From positions 124,001 to 188,000 of the forward strand of contig NZ_AQYA01000035.1 in assembly GCF_000376985.1 (NCBI RefSeq): DNA of 64,000 bases, read 5' to 3'. Both the position numbers and the translations under genes were made by a program. Numbering within the stretch: position 1 is the first letter of the stretch; each line of letters begins with the position of its first letter. Below are positions 46,801 to 54,528 of the stretch, in pieces. The stretch is from Streptococcus henryi DSM 19005. Its GTDB lineage: Bacteria; Bacillota; Bacilli; Lactobacillales; Streptococcaceae. The notes beneath the pieces were generated by a model. That model ran no database searches. It saw only the letters and a list, made by a program, of their open reading frames with translations, and was not told the origin of the DNA.

Positions 46801-47100
46801 TCCGATAGCAAGCAATTGTTGGAAAAACTGAGACAGGTAGCCAAAGGAAAAGCAGAGCCAAATCACCTTCTGGTGAAACAATTTAATCAAGAGACTAAGG
46901 ATGGCAGTCAAATGGAGCATTATACAGAATTACTCCAGTCTGCAATTGATTATCTGGTGGAATCTGACCAGCAATCAACACTGGATTCCCTCTTTTCGAT
47001 GACTTCTGTTAATCTCTTGGATAGTGGAGTTGAAGGTGCAGATGATTTTGAACTAATCTGCTTCTTCATTCTGAAGCTAGGAGGTGATCGCAGTGACTAA
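43837..47100 (+). CDS. SNF2/DEAD-type helicase with PLD-like N-terminus
   Basis: 1087 residues. The first 150 (VQMAAATFSIFAYQRLKDEL) resemble the phospholipase-D-like domain found in front of such helicases, without a clear HKD motif. The SF2 motor shows ILADSVGLGKTFTALAV (about 267-283), VVIDESHNF (about 356-364), MLSATPVNNRF (about 401-411), and motif VI RFGRVDRIGS (about 822-831). It is followed by a DUF4391 protein (8-nt overlap), then type III mod and res. The four together form a restriction-like operon in which this motor is an extra subunit. Its ribosome site GGGGG is modest; coupling to the leader ORF is likely. Confidence 0.88.
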   Translation: METIDNRQILLGDVLKEDLKSGSRVQMAAATFSIFAYQRLKDELENIEALKFIFTNPTFTTDELPKEFREYSIPKRRREGSLFGATYELKLMNELKQKTVAKECADWIKEKVQFKSIAVSDEEIDTGIRVETDDNTIVYDKLKNFDLKELGYEKSLLKSSRHRFTAPESLLYLKEFNDFWENDEFFRDVTEEVLENLTIAYKEHSPEFLYYVTLYNLFKDFLNDISDDHLANEHVGFKKSKIWNLLYDFQKDAVESLIAKLEQYNGCILADSVGLGKTFTALAVMTYYAYRGKRILVLCPKKLENNWNMYRHDYKNNPIYDRYLQYDVLYHTDLSRDKGMSNGINLELNRFDTYDLVVIDESHNFRNGGSSDKEVELGRENRYTRLMNRIIREGVPTKVLMLSATPVNNRFNDLKNQLALAYEGNSSQIDDKLGLGSSIDDIFRQAQLAYNQWSDLPSESRTTESLLHKLDFDFFKVLDSVTIARSRKHIREFYNRAEIGDFPERLVPQNYYPDLASAGSDLSYQKIYNLLDQLQLTIYQPSKHIYPSKMAKYEKEGLGNQANLTQLGRESGIKKLMMINLLKRLESSVEAFRYTLVDVVKAYVGQTLKTIDNYDKTGKAEQIKAVSLDDKDFDLEDSNSDFMVGKKTIINLADMDYQTWKYELDADFRILTQIEGLINQIKPENDQKLQQLKEIIDAKMTQPINEGNHKLLIFSAFATTTDYLYDNLNSYVLEKYGLYTAKISGADGYQTTLPLKSNDLNTLLTYFSPKSKSKDLVYPNDGLEIDILIATDVISEGQNLQDCDTVVNFDIHWNPVRIVQRFGRVDRIGSTNACIQLINFWPNIELDEYINLKARVESRMKISVLTSTADDNILSEEELEDNNYRKKQLERLRNEVVDLEDMNEGISIMDLGLEDYRTDMKKYLTKHPELETTPLGLQTIIEVESPEEEGAIFLLRNKNDQASDYQQNRLYPYVLVYVDSDGQSLFPASDSKQLLEKLRQVAKGKAEPNHLLVKQFNQETKDGSQMEHYTELLQSAIDYLVESDQQSTLDSLFSMTSVNLLDSGVEGADDFELICFFILKLGGDRSD

Positions 47101-47773
47101 TTTTCCACAGCGCAGCCAACTTCCTAAACCGCGCATCCTTTACAAGCCTCATCAAAAGGGCAATACAGATTTCTTTGAGAAGCTCAGCTTATCCACAAAA
47201 GAAAAGCAGGAGCTGCGTGATCAAATTGCGCAACTGAGTATCACGCATGTCTTGGACAGTCAGACCACCAATATCCCTGATGGCCAAAAGGTCAAGCAAA
47301 TCATGGTCATAGAAGTCAAACTAAAAAGTGATGATATCAATCTTGACTTGCTCAAGCAACTGGATCAACGTCTAGGGATGTATCTTATTTTTCAGATTCT
47401 TTTGGAAAATGGCAGAGCTTCTTTCTTAGTCAATTACAAGGAACCTTTAAAGTCGCCTAAAGAAGCTCTTCTTTATCAGATAGTTAGGTCCTTTAAAACG
47501 GAAGATGACATTAGTATCGATTACGGCGTCAATACACTTGATGAGCTCTTTGGTCAGCTGGTTAAGGAAGTAGCTCAAGATAAGATTATAGCCAGAGCCG
47601 AAGAAGATATCAGCTCTGCTATTGTCAAAAGTCAAGAGATTGAAAAAATGGAAAAGAAAGCAGGGCAACTCAAGAAGAAAATGTATACTGCTAAGTCCAT
47701 GAGACAACAAATGGACTATAAAAAGGCCTACCAGCAAGTACTGGCAGACCTAGAAAAAATAAAAACACAATAA
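47093..47773 (+). CDS. DUF4391 domain protein
   Basis: 226 residues. The central part contains IMVIEVKLKSDDINLDLL (about 70-87), then a second-half GRASFLVNYKEP, and a coiled C-terminal tail (EIEKMEKKAGQLKKKM). DUF4391 proteins accompany SNF2-like helicases in restriction loci; their role is unknown. The start is GTG 47093 with the near-perfect site AGGAGGTGATC; an in-frame GTG at 47084 lies inside that site. It overlaps the helicase by 8 nt. Confidence 0.82.
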   Translation: MTNFPQRSQLPKPRILYKPHQKGNTDFFEKLSLSTKEKQELRDQIAQLSITHVLDSQTTNIPDGQKVKQIMVIEVKLKSDDINLDLLKQLDQRLGMYLIFQILLENGRASFLVNYKEPLKSPKEALLYQIVRSFKTEDDISIDYGVNTLDELFGQLVKEVAQDKIIARAEEDISSAIVKSQEIEKMEKKAGQLKKKMYTAKSMRQQMDYKKAYQQVLADLEKIKTQ

Positions 47774-47795
47774 CTCAACATTTTTCTTGTTCGAT

Positions 47796-47803
47796 TACGA
47801 ATA
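47796..47803 (+). promoter_or_regulatory. Com-box-like site before holin-like toxin
   Basis: TACGAATA, identical to the streptococcal ComX (SigX) box, preceded by a T-tract (TTTTTCTTGTTCGAT). Same context repeated at 54131. In the window only coiA, a known late competence gene, also has it. Confidence 0.5.
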
Positions 47804-47902
47804 GATAAAATGACAGGAAAGTTGAGACGGTGGTTCTGAGTTTCTGAAGGGAGGGATGCCCATGAAAGTGGACAGCAAATCTAACAGAAAGGAGGAGCGC
47901 TT

Positions 47903-48007
47903 TTGTCAGCTGATGATATGATGGTTGTCATAGCATTTGCAAGTTTGCTTGTAAATGTCCTAGGCTTAATCATTGCCATCATTTTAGCAATTATAGACAA
48001 AAAATAA
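47903..48007 (+). CDS. Putative holin-like toxin (type I TA, Hol_Tox family)
   Basis: 34 residues starting with TTG 47903, 7 nt after AAGGAGG. The sequence begins MSADDMMVVIAFASLLVNVL, continues as a single membrane helix, and ends with the charged IIDKK. This layout (acidic start, one helix, DKK end) is that of the small membrane toxins of type I systems in Lactobacillales. The antitoxin would be an antisense RNA from the 48010-48110 region. The ORF lies in the 367-bp gap between the DUF4391 gene and mod. Confidence 0.7.
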   Translation: MSADDMMVVIAFASLLVNVLGLIIAIILAIIDKK

Positions 48008-48043
48008 CCGTCAGAAACTTTAGGGAGTTTGACGGTTATTTTT
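48003..48043 (+). terminator. Bidirectional terminator of the holin-like toxin
   Basis: AATAACCGTCA (48003-48013) pairs with TGACGGTTATT (48030-48040); AAACT/AGTTT extend it inward. The stem includes the toxin stop codon. It is usable from both strands, as expected for a toxin/antisense RNA pair. Confidence 0.8.
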
Positions 48044-48081
48044 AATCTGTCAACCTGAACCACTATTTAGTGATCCTGTCA

Positions 48082-48110
48082 GGCGTTGAGTTAGCCGCTC
48101 AGCGCCTTTT
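48082..48110 (+). terminator. Hairpin repeated at both ends of the mod-res block, copy 1
   Basis: GGCGTTGAG (48082-48090) pairs with CTCAGCGCC (48098-48106), then TTTT. The same hairpin and following TTTTTAGA text occur at 54315. Confidence 0.75.
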
Positions 48111-48170
48111 CTATTTTTAGAATAACAGAGGCTGTGCTGAGTGTCAAGTAAAAAGCGAGAGGTAATTAAA

Positions 48171-50123
48171 ATGGCACAATATGGTGAATATACGGGAGTT
48201 GAAATGCTCGATAGCACTTCTAAGAACATCACACAGGATAACATTTCAAAGATTGGGAAGCTTTTTCCTCAAGTCTTGACCGAAAGTCAAGACGACAATG
48301 GACGTCTTCATACAGCCATTGATTTTGATAAACTTAAGGATATTCTCAGTCATGAATTAGCAGATGGACCTGAGACTTATGAATTTACTTGGGTTGGTAA
48401 GCGTGATGCCATGGCAGAAGCAGGGCGACCAACTAGCAAGACACTTCGACCAGATTTAGAGGAAAGTGTAGATTTTGACAAGACCGAGAATCTCTTTATC
48501 ACAGGAGATAACCTTGAAGTCCTCAAAATCCTACAAGAATCTTACCTCAATAAGATTGACATGATTTACATTGACCCACCCTACAATACAGGGAGAGACT
48601 TTGTTTACTCAGACAAATTCCAAATGACCCAGGAAGAAATTGACGAGGCAACTGATAGCCTTGATGAAACTGGCAAACGTTTGGTTAAAAATGAAAAATC
48701 AAATGCCCGTTATCACTCAGACTGGCTCAACATGATGTACCCACGACTAGTCTTGGCACGTAACCTCCTCAAAGAGACTGGTGTGATTTTTATCTCGATT
48801 GATGACAACGAACAAGCTAACCTGAAAGCTGTGTGTGATGAGATTTTTGGGGAGGAGAATTTTGTAGTAAATTTAGCTATTGAAAATAATCCAAAAGGCA
48901 GAAAGAATAGTAAATTTGTTTCCGTAAATCATGAAAGTCTTCTTATTTATGCTAAAAATATTGAAATAACTTATCCTTTTAAAAGTGTTGTGAAGAAGGA
49001 TGATTTATTGAAAGATGAATTTGGATACTATTCACATGGGAAAAGGGTTTTAGTTGGTGAAAGTACAAATGATAAAGCTAACGGAGGTGATAAAGACTAT
49101 AGTGTGTATTATGATGGTAATAGTATTATTCTAAAAAAAGAAAAAATAGATGAATATGATAAAAAATTAATTTTTGATGGTTATAAAATATTTAAATCAA
49201 TAAAAGATGGAGTACTTTTAGAAAACACATATACGAAAAATAAATTCTATGAGCTCTTTGAATCTAATTCATTGTTGTTCAAAGAGAACAGTATTTATGA
49301 AAAAGATAGGAATGTCTATAAACAACAAAAAAGTTTAATAAAGTCGACTGATGAGTGGGATTTGAAAACTGAAACCGCAGCATTTATTGAGAGTGATTTT
49401 GACTCAAAAAAACTATTTTCAATGCCAAAAAATCCGAATTATATTAAGATGCTTTTATTTATGTTGGGTTTAAAAAATGCTATGATCCTCGACTTCTTCG
49501 CTGGTTCAGCAACCACTGCAGATGCTGTGATGCAGCTTAATGCTGAAGATGGCGGACATCGTAAGTATATTCTGGCAACGCTTGACGAACCAGTAGCGGA
49601 TAAATCAGCAGCAAAAGAAGCCGGCTACGAAACCATTGACCAGATTTCGCGAGAACGTATTCGTCGTGCTGCTGAAAAAATTAAGTCTGAAAATCCGGAT
49701 AAAGTTGGAGGTCAAGACTTTGGCTTCAAAGCATTCAAAGTGGATTCATCAAACTTCCGTGATGTTTATAGCACACCAGATTCGTACTCTCAGCAAGACC
49801 TTTTTGAAAGTGTTTCAAACATTAAGGAGAATCGTACAGATTTAGATTTGCTCTTTCAGGTTATGTTACGTTGGGGTATGGAATTATCACTTAATATTGC
49901 TAAAGAAGAAATTAACGGTGTTACCGTCTATAATGTTGATGATAACAGTCTCCTAGCTTGTTTTGCTAATAATATTTCTGAGGAAACTGTTAAAGCAATC
50001 GCAAGTAAAGAACCGCTCCGTGCCATCTTCAAAGATGAAAGTTTTGCTAATTCATCAAGTAAAATCAACTTGACCCAGATTTTCAAAGAGCTCTCACCAA
50101 TGACAAAAGTAAAGGTGGTGTAG
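48171..50123 (+). CDS. mod: Type III-like site-specific DNA methyltransferase (Mod)
   Basis: 650 residues, beta-class N6-adenine methyltransferase. The catalytic motif DPPYNTG (about 135-141) precedes the SAM motif DFFAGSATTADAVM (about 441-454), the Mod order. Between them, about residues 226-440, lies the target-recognition region, coded by DNA clearly more AT-rich than the flanks. The C-terminal part after SRERIRRAAEKIK is conserved again. ATG 48171 has GAGAGG 8 nt upstream. It works with the Res helicase 0.8 kb downstream. Confidence 0.93.
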   Translation: MAQYGEYTGVEMLDSTSKNITQDNISKIGKLFPQVLTESQDDNGRLHTAIDFDKLKDILSHELADGPETYEFTWVGKRDAMAEAGRPTSKTLRPDLEESVDFDKTENLFITGDNLEVLKILQESYLNKIDMIYIDPPYNTGRDFVYSDKFQMTQEEIDEATDSLDETGKRLVKNEKSNARYHSDWLNMMYPRLVLARNLLKETGVIFISIDDNEQANLKAVCDEIFGEENFVVNLAIENNPKGRKNSKFVSVNHESLLIYAKNIEITYPFKSVVKKDDLLKDEFGYYSHGKRVLVGESTNDKANGGDKDYSVYYDGNSIILKKEKIDEYDKKLIFDGYKIFKSIKDGVLLENTYTKNKFYELFESNSLLFKENSIYEKDRNVYKQQKSLIKSTDEWDLKTETAAFIESDFDSKKLFSMPKNPNYIKMLLFMLGLKNAMILDFFAGSATTADAVMQLNAEDGGHRKYILATLDEPVADKSAAKEAGYETIDQISRERIRRAAEKIKSENPDKVGGQDFGFKAFKVDSSNFRDVYSTPDSYSQQDLFESVSNIKENRTDLDLLFQVMLRWGMELSLNIAKEEINGVTVYNVDDNSLLACFANNISEETVKAIASKEPLRAIFKDESFANSSSKINLTQIFKELSPMTKVKVV

Positions 50124-50126
50124 AAG

Positions 50127-50486
50127 ATGTCTTGGAACTTATTTGTTGACATTAGCCAATCTTTTACGAGTATTGCTGCAGTTCTACTCTCTTTGATTGC
50201 TATCTGGAAAACAAAGAGAGATAACAATTGTGCAATTCTTTTTGAGAAAAAACTCGAGTTATATGGTGAATTAGCATATTTACTAGAAAAAATATACAAC
50301 GACCATGATCTGATTGTAGAGTATTACGAAAGATTAAGAGGTTTATATGCGAAAGGATACTATATTGCAAGTGAGAATGTTTCAGAACTCTTACAAGGAT
50401 TTGTTGAAGCTATGGATGAAGAGTTAATAGATATTAAAGAATATAAAAAACTGGCTATAGACGACCAACTAATTACAATAAATTAG
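50127..50486 (+). CDS. Small membrane-anchored protein, probably frameshifted
   Basis: 119 residues starting 3 nt after mod. One membrane segment (about 12-30, SFTSIAAVLLSLIAIW) is followed by a helical cytoplasmic part (CAILFEKKLELYGELAYLLE). After A6 at 50445-50450 a shifted frame is open to TAG 50615-50617, adding about 55 residues (...LDKLNDTLVEAMKSEIKY...). A 1-nt loss in A6 would explain this. Not recognised; its place between mod and res suggests an accessory of the system. Confidence 0.6.
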   Translation: MSWNLFVDISQSFTSIAAVLLSLIAIWKTKRDNNCAILFEKKLELYGELAYLLEKIYNDHDLIVEYYERLRGLYAKGYYIASENVSELLQGFVEAMDEELIDIKEYKKLAIDDQLITIN

Positions 50487-50683
50487 ATAAATTAAATGAT
50501 ACACTTGTTGAAGCAATGAAATCCGAAATTAAGTATACAAGGGATATCACAAAATCTGGTATTAAAAAAATTGGAAAGAGGTATTCTAAGAATTTGGGTA
50601 AAGATTTCATCAATTAGCATTGAAAGTTTAATATAAATAAATTACTGTACCCTATTAAATAGATATTGGTGTTAGCGTAACAT

Positions 50684-50750
50684 TCTGCTCCCTTCCAGAA
50701 AATCAGAACCATCGTCGTAACTTCCCTACGATGTATCTATTCGAATAATA
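50684..50750 (-). repeat. Relic of the toxin leader repeat (reverse)
   Basis: On the minus strand GAATAGATA, TGGTTCTGA, TTTCTG and AAGGGAG occur in the order and spacing of the toxin leader at 47800-47860. The com-box is altered (TTCGAATA). No toxin ORF follows. It lies in the 50618-50920 gap. Confidence 0.6.
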
Positions 50751-50824
50751 ATTCAAAAAAATGGCTTTCGTAACTCATAAATTTTTAGAACACACAGAAA
50801 GGAATTGAAAAGGAGCTAGGAACA

Positions 50825-50857
50825 ATGCCAAAAAGACAAAATCCTCAAAGACATTAA
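50825..50857 (+). CDS. 10-residue ORF overlapping a hairpin before res
   Basis: ATG after AAGGAGCTAGGAACA encodes MPKRQNPQRH. Its last codons form the left arm of the hairpin at 50848-50867. It could be a leader peptide or chance. Confidence 0.3.
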   Translation: MPKRQNPQRH

Positions 50858-50877
50858 ACAATGTCTTGATTGATTTT
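50848..50877 (+). terminator. Hairpin before res
   Basis: AAGACATT (50848-50855), loop AAAC, AATGTCTT (50860-50867), then GATTGATTTT. Possible terminator separating res from upstream transcription. Confidence 0.55.
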
Positions 50878-50883
50878 CCTATC

Positions 50884-50913
50884 TTGGCCGACTCCTTTTG
50901 CACCTTATATAAT
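50884..50913 (+). promoter_or_regulatory. Promoter of res, leaderless arrangement
   Basis: TTGGCC (50884-50889), 18 bp, TATAAT (50908-50913). The ATG at 50921 lies 8 nt after the -10 and no ribosome site is present. Confidence 0.55.
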
Positions 50914-50920
50914 CTTAATT

Positions 50921-53900
50921 ATGAAACTCCAATTTAAACAACAACAATTCCAACTGGATGCTGTTTCTGCTGTCGTTGATCTGTTTCAGGGGCAGCAAAG
51001 GCATGATGGGCTCCGCTATATGGCTGACCCTGGTCGAGCGAATGATGAATTTGATAATGATATTCACCATGCTTACCGTAATGCTCCCATAACTGTTACT
51101 GCAAATGACATCAAGTCCATGGTCAACCAGAAACAAAGCAAATATAATATCAAGCCTTCAGCTAAACTTTCCATTGACACTTTAGCTGGACGTGATGCCT
51201 ACAATTTCACTGTCGAAATGGAGACAGGGACTGGTAAGACTTATACCTATATTCGTACCATCATGGAGCTCAATAAACGCTACGGTTGGCTCAAGTTTAT
51301 CATCGTGGTACCTAGCGTGGCTATTCGTGAAGGAGTGCATAAGTCCTTCCAAACCATGACAGAACATTTTCAAATGCTTTATGGTAAAAAACCGCGCCAT
51401 TTTATTTATGATTCTAAGCGTTTAGGTGTCTTGGATGATTTTGCCAATTCATCAAATATTGAGGTCATGATTATCAATAGCCAAGCTTTCAATGCGACTG
51501 GAAAAGATGCCAGACGTATTCATATGGAGCAAGAGTCCTTCCGCTGGCGCAAACCAATTGATGTCATTGCAGCGACCAATCCTATCATGATTATTGATGA
51601 GCCGCAGTCGGTAGAAGGCAAGAAAACCAAGGAACGTTTAGCAGACTTTAAACCGCTCTTTACGCTCCGCTATTCTGCTACTCATAAAGAAAAATATGAC
51701 ATGGTTTACCGTCTCGATGCCATGGACGCCTATAACAAGAAATTGGTGAAGAAGATTGCTGTCAAGGCTATTGAGAAGTTGGGAACTACCGGGACTGAGG
51801 GATACCTCTACCTCCAAGAAATCATCCCGCAAAAAACTGGTGGACCTAAAGCTAAGATTGAGTTCGAACTTCTTGGGAAAAATGGCATCCGCCGACAGAC
51901 TAAGACGGTTTCTGCGCCATTTGACCTCTATGCAGAGTCTGGGGAGATGGAGCAGTATCGTGATGGTTGGACCTTGAGTCAATTCGATGCCAGATATGGC
52001 ACTATCCAGATTGGTGTCAATCGAACGATTCAGGTTGGTCAAGTCATTGGGGAGACCAATGAAGATGATATGCGTCGCATTCAAATCCGTGAGACAATCA
52101 AGAGTCACTTGGAAAAAGAAGAACGCCTTTATGACAAAGGCATCAAGGTTCTGTCCCTCTTTTTCATTGATGAAGTTGCCAAGTACAAGGCTTACGATGC
52201 TAATCACGATGCCCATAATGGTGACTATGCTGAAATCTTCGAGGAAGAGTATCGCCGTCAAGTCCGTGATTATCTGGGAAGTCATAAAGCTTCACGCTAT
52301 CGTGTTTTTCTTGAAAAAGCTCAGCAAGCCTCATCAGCCCATGCTGGTTATTTCTCTGTTGATAAGGTCAAAAAATCGACAAAGACAGTCTTTGTCGATT
52401 ACAAATCTGCCACAGAGAAGAAAAATCAAAGTTCAAATGACCAGGATGCCTATGATTTGATTATGAAAGACAAGGAACGCCTCCTATCATTTGATGAGCC
52501 AGTACGTTTTATTTTCTCTCACTCAGCCCTCAAAGAAGGTTGGGATAATCCTAATGTCTTTCAGATTTGTACTCTAAAACAGTCTGCAGCTGATACTCGT
52601 AAACGTCAGGAAATTGGTCGAGGCATGCGTCTGTCTGTTGATCAAAATGGTATGAGACAAGACCAAGACTTACTTGGCGATCAAGTTCATGACATCAATA
52701 AGTTAACCGTTATCGCTAATGAATCTTATGATGATTTCGCAAGAAGCCTACAGGGTGAACTCAAGGAAATCCTCTCAGAACGTCCGCAAAAAGTTGAAGC
52801 TCAGCTATTTGTCCATAAAATTTTGGAAAATGAAGCTGGCGCCAAACTGCAAGTATCGGAAGACCTAGCTAATGAATTGCAGTTTACCTTGATTAGAAAC
52901 GGTTATGTTGATAAAGATGGTCAGCTGACGGATACTTTCTATGAGGAAAAAGAGAGGAATCAGTTGGTTTTCCCAGAGTCTGTAAGTGGTTTTGAGGAGC
53001 AAGTGTTGGAAGTTCTTGACAGTGTTTATGATGCCAAACAATATGAGATTGATAATGCTAATGACACTGAAATTGTCTTTTCAGAGCAAGTTAATGAAGA
53101 TAATCTTGCCCGTCAAGAGTTTTTGAATCTTTGGAAGTCTATTAACCGTAAGTCTAGCTATCAAGTCACATTTGATGATGAGGAATTAATTGCTAAAAGT
53201 ATTCAAGCTATTAACGATAAGCTAGAGGTTAAGAAAATTAAGTATGTTATCACAGACAGAGCAGCTGATAAAATGACCAAAGAAGGGCTTGACTTCACAG
53301 TTTCAGATAATAGTGTGACAGAGGAGTATCTTGATCGGACCAAAATCAATACCCGCTATGATTTGCTTGGGGAGATTGCTGATGGAACTGGCTTGACGAG
53401 ACGTGTTGTGGCAAGTATACTGAGTCAGATTCACGTTTATAAATTTGACATGTTCCGTGCTAATCCTGAGGATTTTATTCTTAGAGTATCTCGTCTCATC
53501 AATGAAGAAAAGGCAACGCAAGTTGTGCAGCATATTGAGTATCATATCCTGGATGACGCTTTTGATACGGATATTTTTTATGATAATACAGCTAGCGTCC
53601 GTCTGTCTGATTCAACGGTTTCAAAAGCCACTAAGAGTGTTTACAACTATATTAAAGTGGATTCTCTAACAGAGAAAACCTTTAAAGATGACCTCGAAGC
53701 ACACGAAGACGTGAAGGTCTATGTCAAACTGCCACAAGCCTTTAAAATCCCGACACCACTAGGAAATTACAACCCAGACTGGGCTATTGCTTTCAAAGAA
53801 GGTAGTGTCAAACATGTCTATTTCGTAGCAGAAACCAAGGGGTCCATGTCTAGCCTACAACTTAAGGAAGCAGAACAAGATAAAATCAAGTGTGCCCAAG

Positions 53901-53998
53901 CGCATTTTAAAGCACTGCAAGAAGCAGGGCATTTATCACATGATGTCATTTACCGTGTTGTCGATAGCTATGAAAAGCTCATGGAAATCGTTAAATAA
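50921..53998 (+). CDS. res: Type III-like restriction helicase-nuclease (Res)
   Basis: 1025 residues. SF2 motor with Walker A METGTGKTYTY (about 100-110), DEPQ (about 226) as Walker B, LRYSATHKEK (about 249), and motif VI RQEIGRGMRL (about 565). The C-terminal nuclease is PD-(D/E)xK: YNPDWAIAFKEG (about 949-960) and AETKGS (about 969). It needs Mod for site recognition. ATG 50921 lacks a Shine-Dalgarno and lies at the predicted transcription start; the longer frame to 50870 has no better site. Followed by a strong terminator. Confidence 0.92.
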   Translation: MKLQFKQQQFQLDAVSAVVDLFQGQQRHDGLRYMADPGRANDEFDNDIHHAYRNAPITVTANDIKSMVNQKQSKYNIKPSAKLSIDTLAGRDAYNFTVEMETGTGKTYTYIRTIMELNKRYGWLKFIIVVPSVAIREGVHKSFQTMTEHFQMLYGKKPRHFIYDSKRLGVLDDFANSSNIEVMIINSQAFNATGKDARRIHMEQESFRWRKPIDVIAATNPIMIIDEPQSVEGKKTKERLADFKPLFTLRYSATHKEKYDMVYRLDAMDAYNKKLVKKIAVKAIEKLGTTGTEGYLYLQEIIPQKTGGPKAKIEFELLGKNGIRRQTKTVSAPFDLYAESGEMEQYRDGWTLSQFDARYGTIQIGVNRTIQVGQVIGETNEDDMRRIQIRETIKSHLEKEERLYDKGIKVLSLFFIDEVAKYKAYDANHDAHNGDYAEIFEEEYRRQVRDYLGSHKASRYRVFLEKAQQASSAHAGYFSVDKVKKSTKTVFVDYKSATEKKNQSSNDQDAYDLIMKDKERLLSFDEPVRFIFSHSALKEGWDNPNVFQICTLKQSAADTRKRQEIGRGMRLSVDQNGMRQDQDLLGDQVHDINKLTVIANESYDDFARSLQGELKEILSERPQKVEAQLFVHKILENEAGAKLQVSEDLANELQFTLIRNGYVDKDGQLTDTFYEEKERNQLVFPESVSGFEEQVLEVLDSVYDAKQYEIDNANDTEIVFSEQVNEDNLARQEFLNLWKSINRKSSYQVTFDDEELIAKSIQAINDKLEVKKIKYVITDRAADKMTKEGLDFTVSDNSVTEEYLDRTKINTRYDLLGEIADGTGLTRRVVASILSQIHVYKFDMFRANPEDFILRVSRLINEEKATQVVQHIEYHILDDAFDTDIFYDNTASVRLSDSTVSKATKSVYNYIKVDSLTEKTFKDDLEAHEDVKVYVKLPQAFKIPTPLGNYNPDWAIAFKEGSVKHVYFVAETKGSMSSLQLKEAEQDKIKCAQAHFKALQEAGHLSHDVIYRVVDSYEKLMEIVK

Positions 53999-54020
53999 TT
54001 TGTAATTAAATCTAATAATA

Positions 54021-54062
54021 AAACTGCACTTCAAACCTAGAAAAAAAGAAGTGCAGTTTTTA
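54021..54062 (+). terminator. Rho-independent terminator of res
   Basis: AAACTGCACTTC (54021-54032) pairs perfectly with GAAGTGCAGTTT (54048-54059), then TT. In the 54060-54528 gap I see only repeat relics and the next promoter. Confidence 0.93.
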
Positions 54063-54130
54063 TTCAGTCAAAAAAGTTTACACTATTAGTGGACATAGAC
54101 AAAGTTTTCATATTATTTCTCTTGTTCAAT

Positions 54131-54138
54131 TACGAATA
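54131..54138 (+). promoter_or_regulatory. Com-box-like site, second toxin-leader copy
   Basis: TACGAATA in the context CTTGTTCAATTACGAATAAG, closely matching 47787-47805. No intact toxin follows; several palindromes (for example TCAAACAGT/ACTGTTTGA near 54257-54281) do. Confidence 0.4.
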
Positions 54139-54314
54139 AGAAAGCGAGGCATGTCATTACGCCAACTTCAATAGTAGTCGGCTGTTCCCTGCACGAGCTC
54201 GTCAGTCGAAAAGTATCGTTTCGACTTCCCCTCCCGTCGGAAGTTCCGAAGGGTCAAACAGTTTGAAAGACTGTTTGAGGGGGAAAACTAAAAATTATGA
54301 CTTTTTCCTAGACA

Positions 54315-54345
54315 GGCGTTGAGTTCCCCACTCAGCGCCATTTTT
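54315..54345 (+). terminator. Hairpin repeated at both ends of the mod-res block, copy 2
   Basis: GGCGTTGAG (54315-54323) pairs with CTCAGCGCC (54331-54339), then ATTTTT. Copy of the hairpin at 48082. Confidence 0.75.
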
Positions 54346-54454
54346 AGATAGAAAAGGCTTGTATAGAAGTCAAATGAAAGAAGTGAAAAATCTAGTCATC
54401 TCTAAACGATAGCTTGATGCGAATATTGTAAACTGATGCATCAATAGTAAGTAT

Positions 54455-54502
54455 TTGACACAAATGATGAAAACGCTTATAATAAACTTGAACAATGTTC
54501 AA
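54455..54502 (+). promoter_or_regulatory. Promoter and operator of the TetR-type gene
   Basis: TTGACA (54455-54460), 17 bp, TATAAT (54478-54483), a consensus promoter. The palindrome TTGAACAATGTTCAA (54488-54502) covers the start point and recurs nearly identically at 55128. Confidence 0.85.
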
Positions 54503-54528
54503 ATTAAAAGAAATCAAGGGAGGTTTTT

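Noticed and set aside
51638..52285. 215-codon antisense ORF inside res
   Set aside because: Shadow; the Res motifs lie on the plus strand in this range.
54160..54300. CRISPR or repeat array in the 54 kb gap
   Set aside because: Several palindromes but no regularly spaced direct repeats. No CRISPR elsewhere in the window either.
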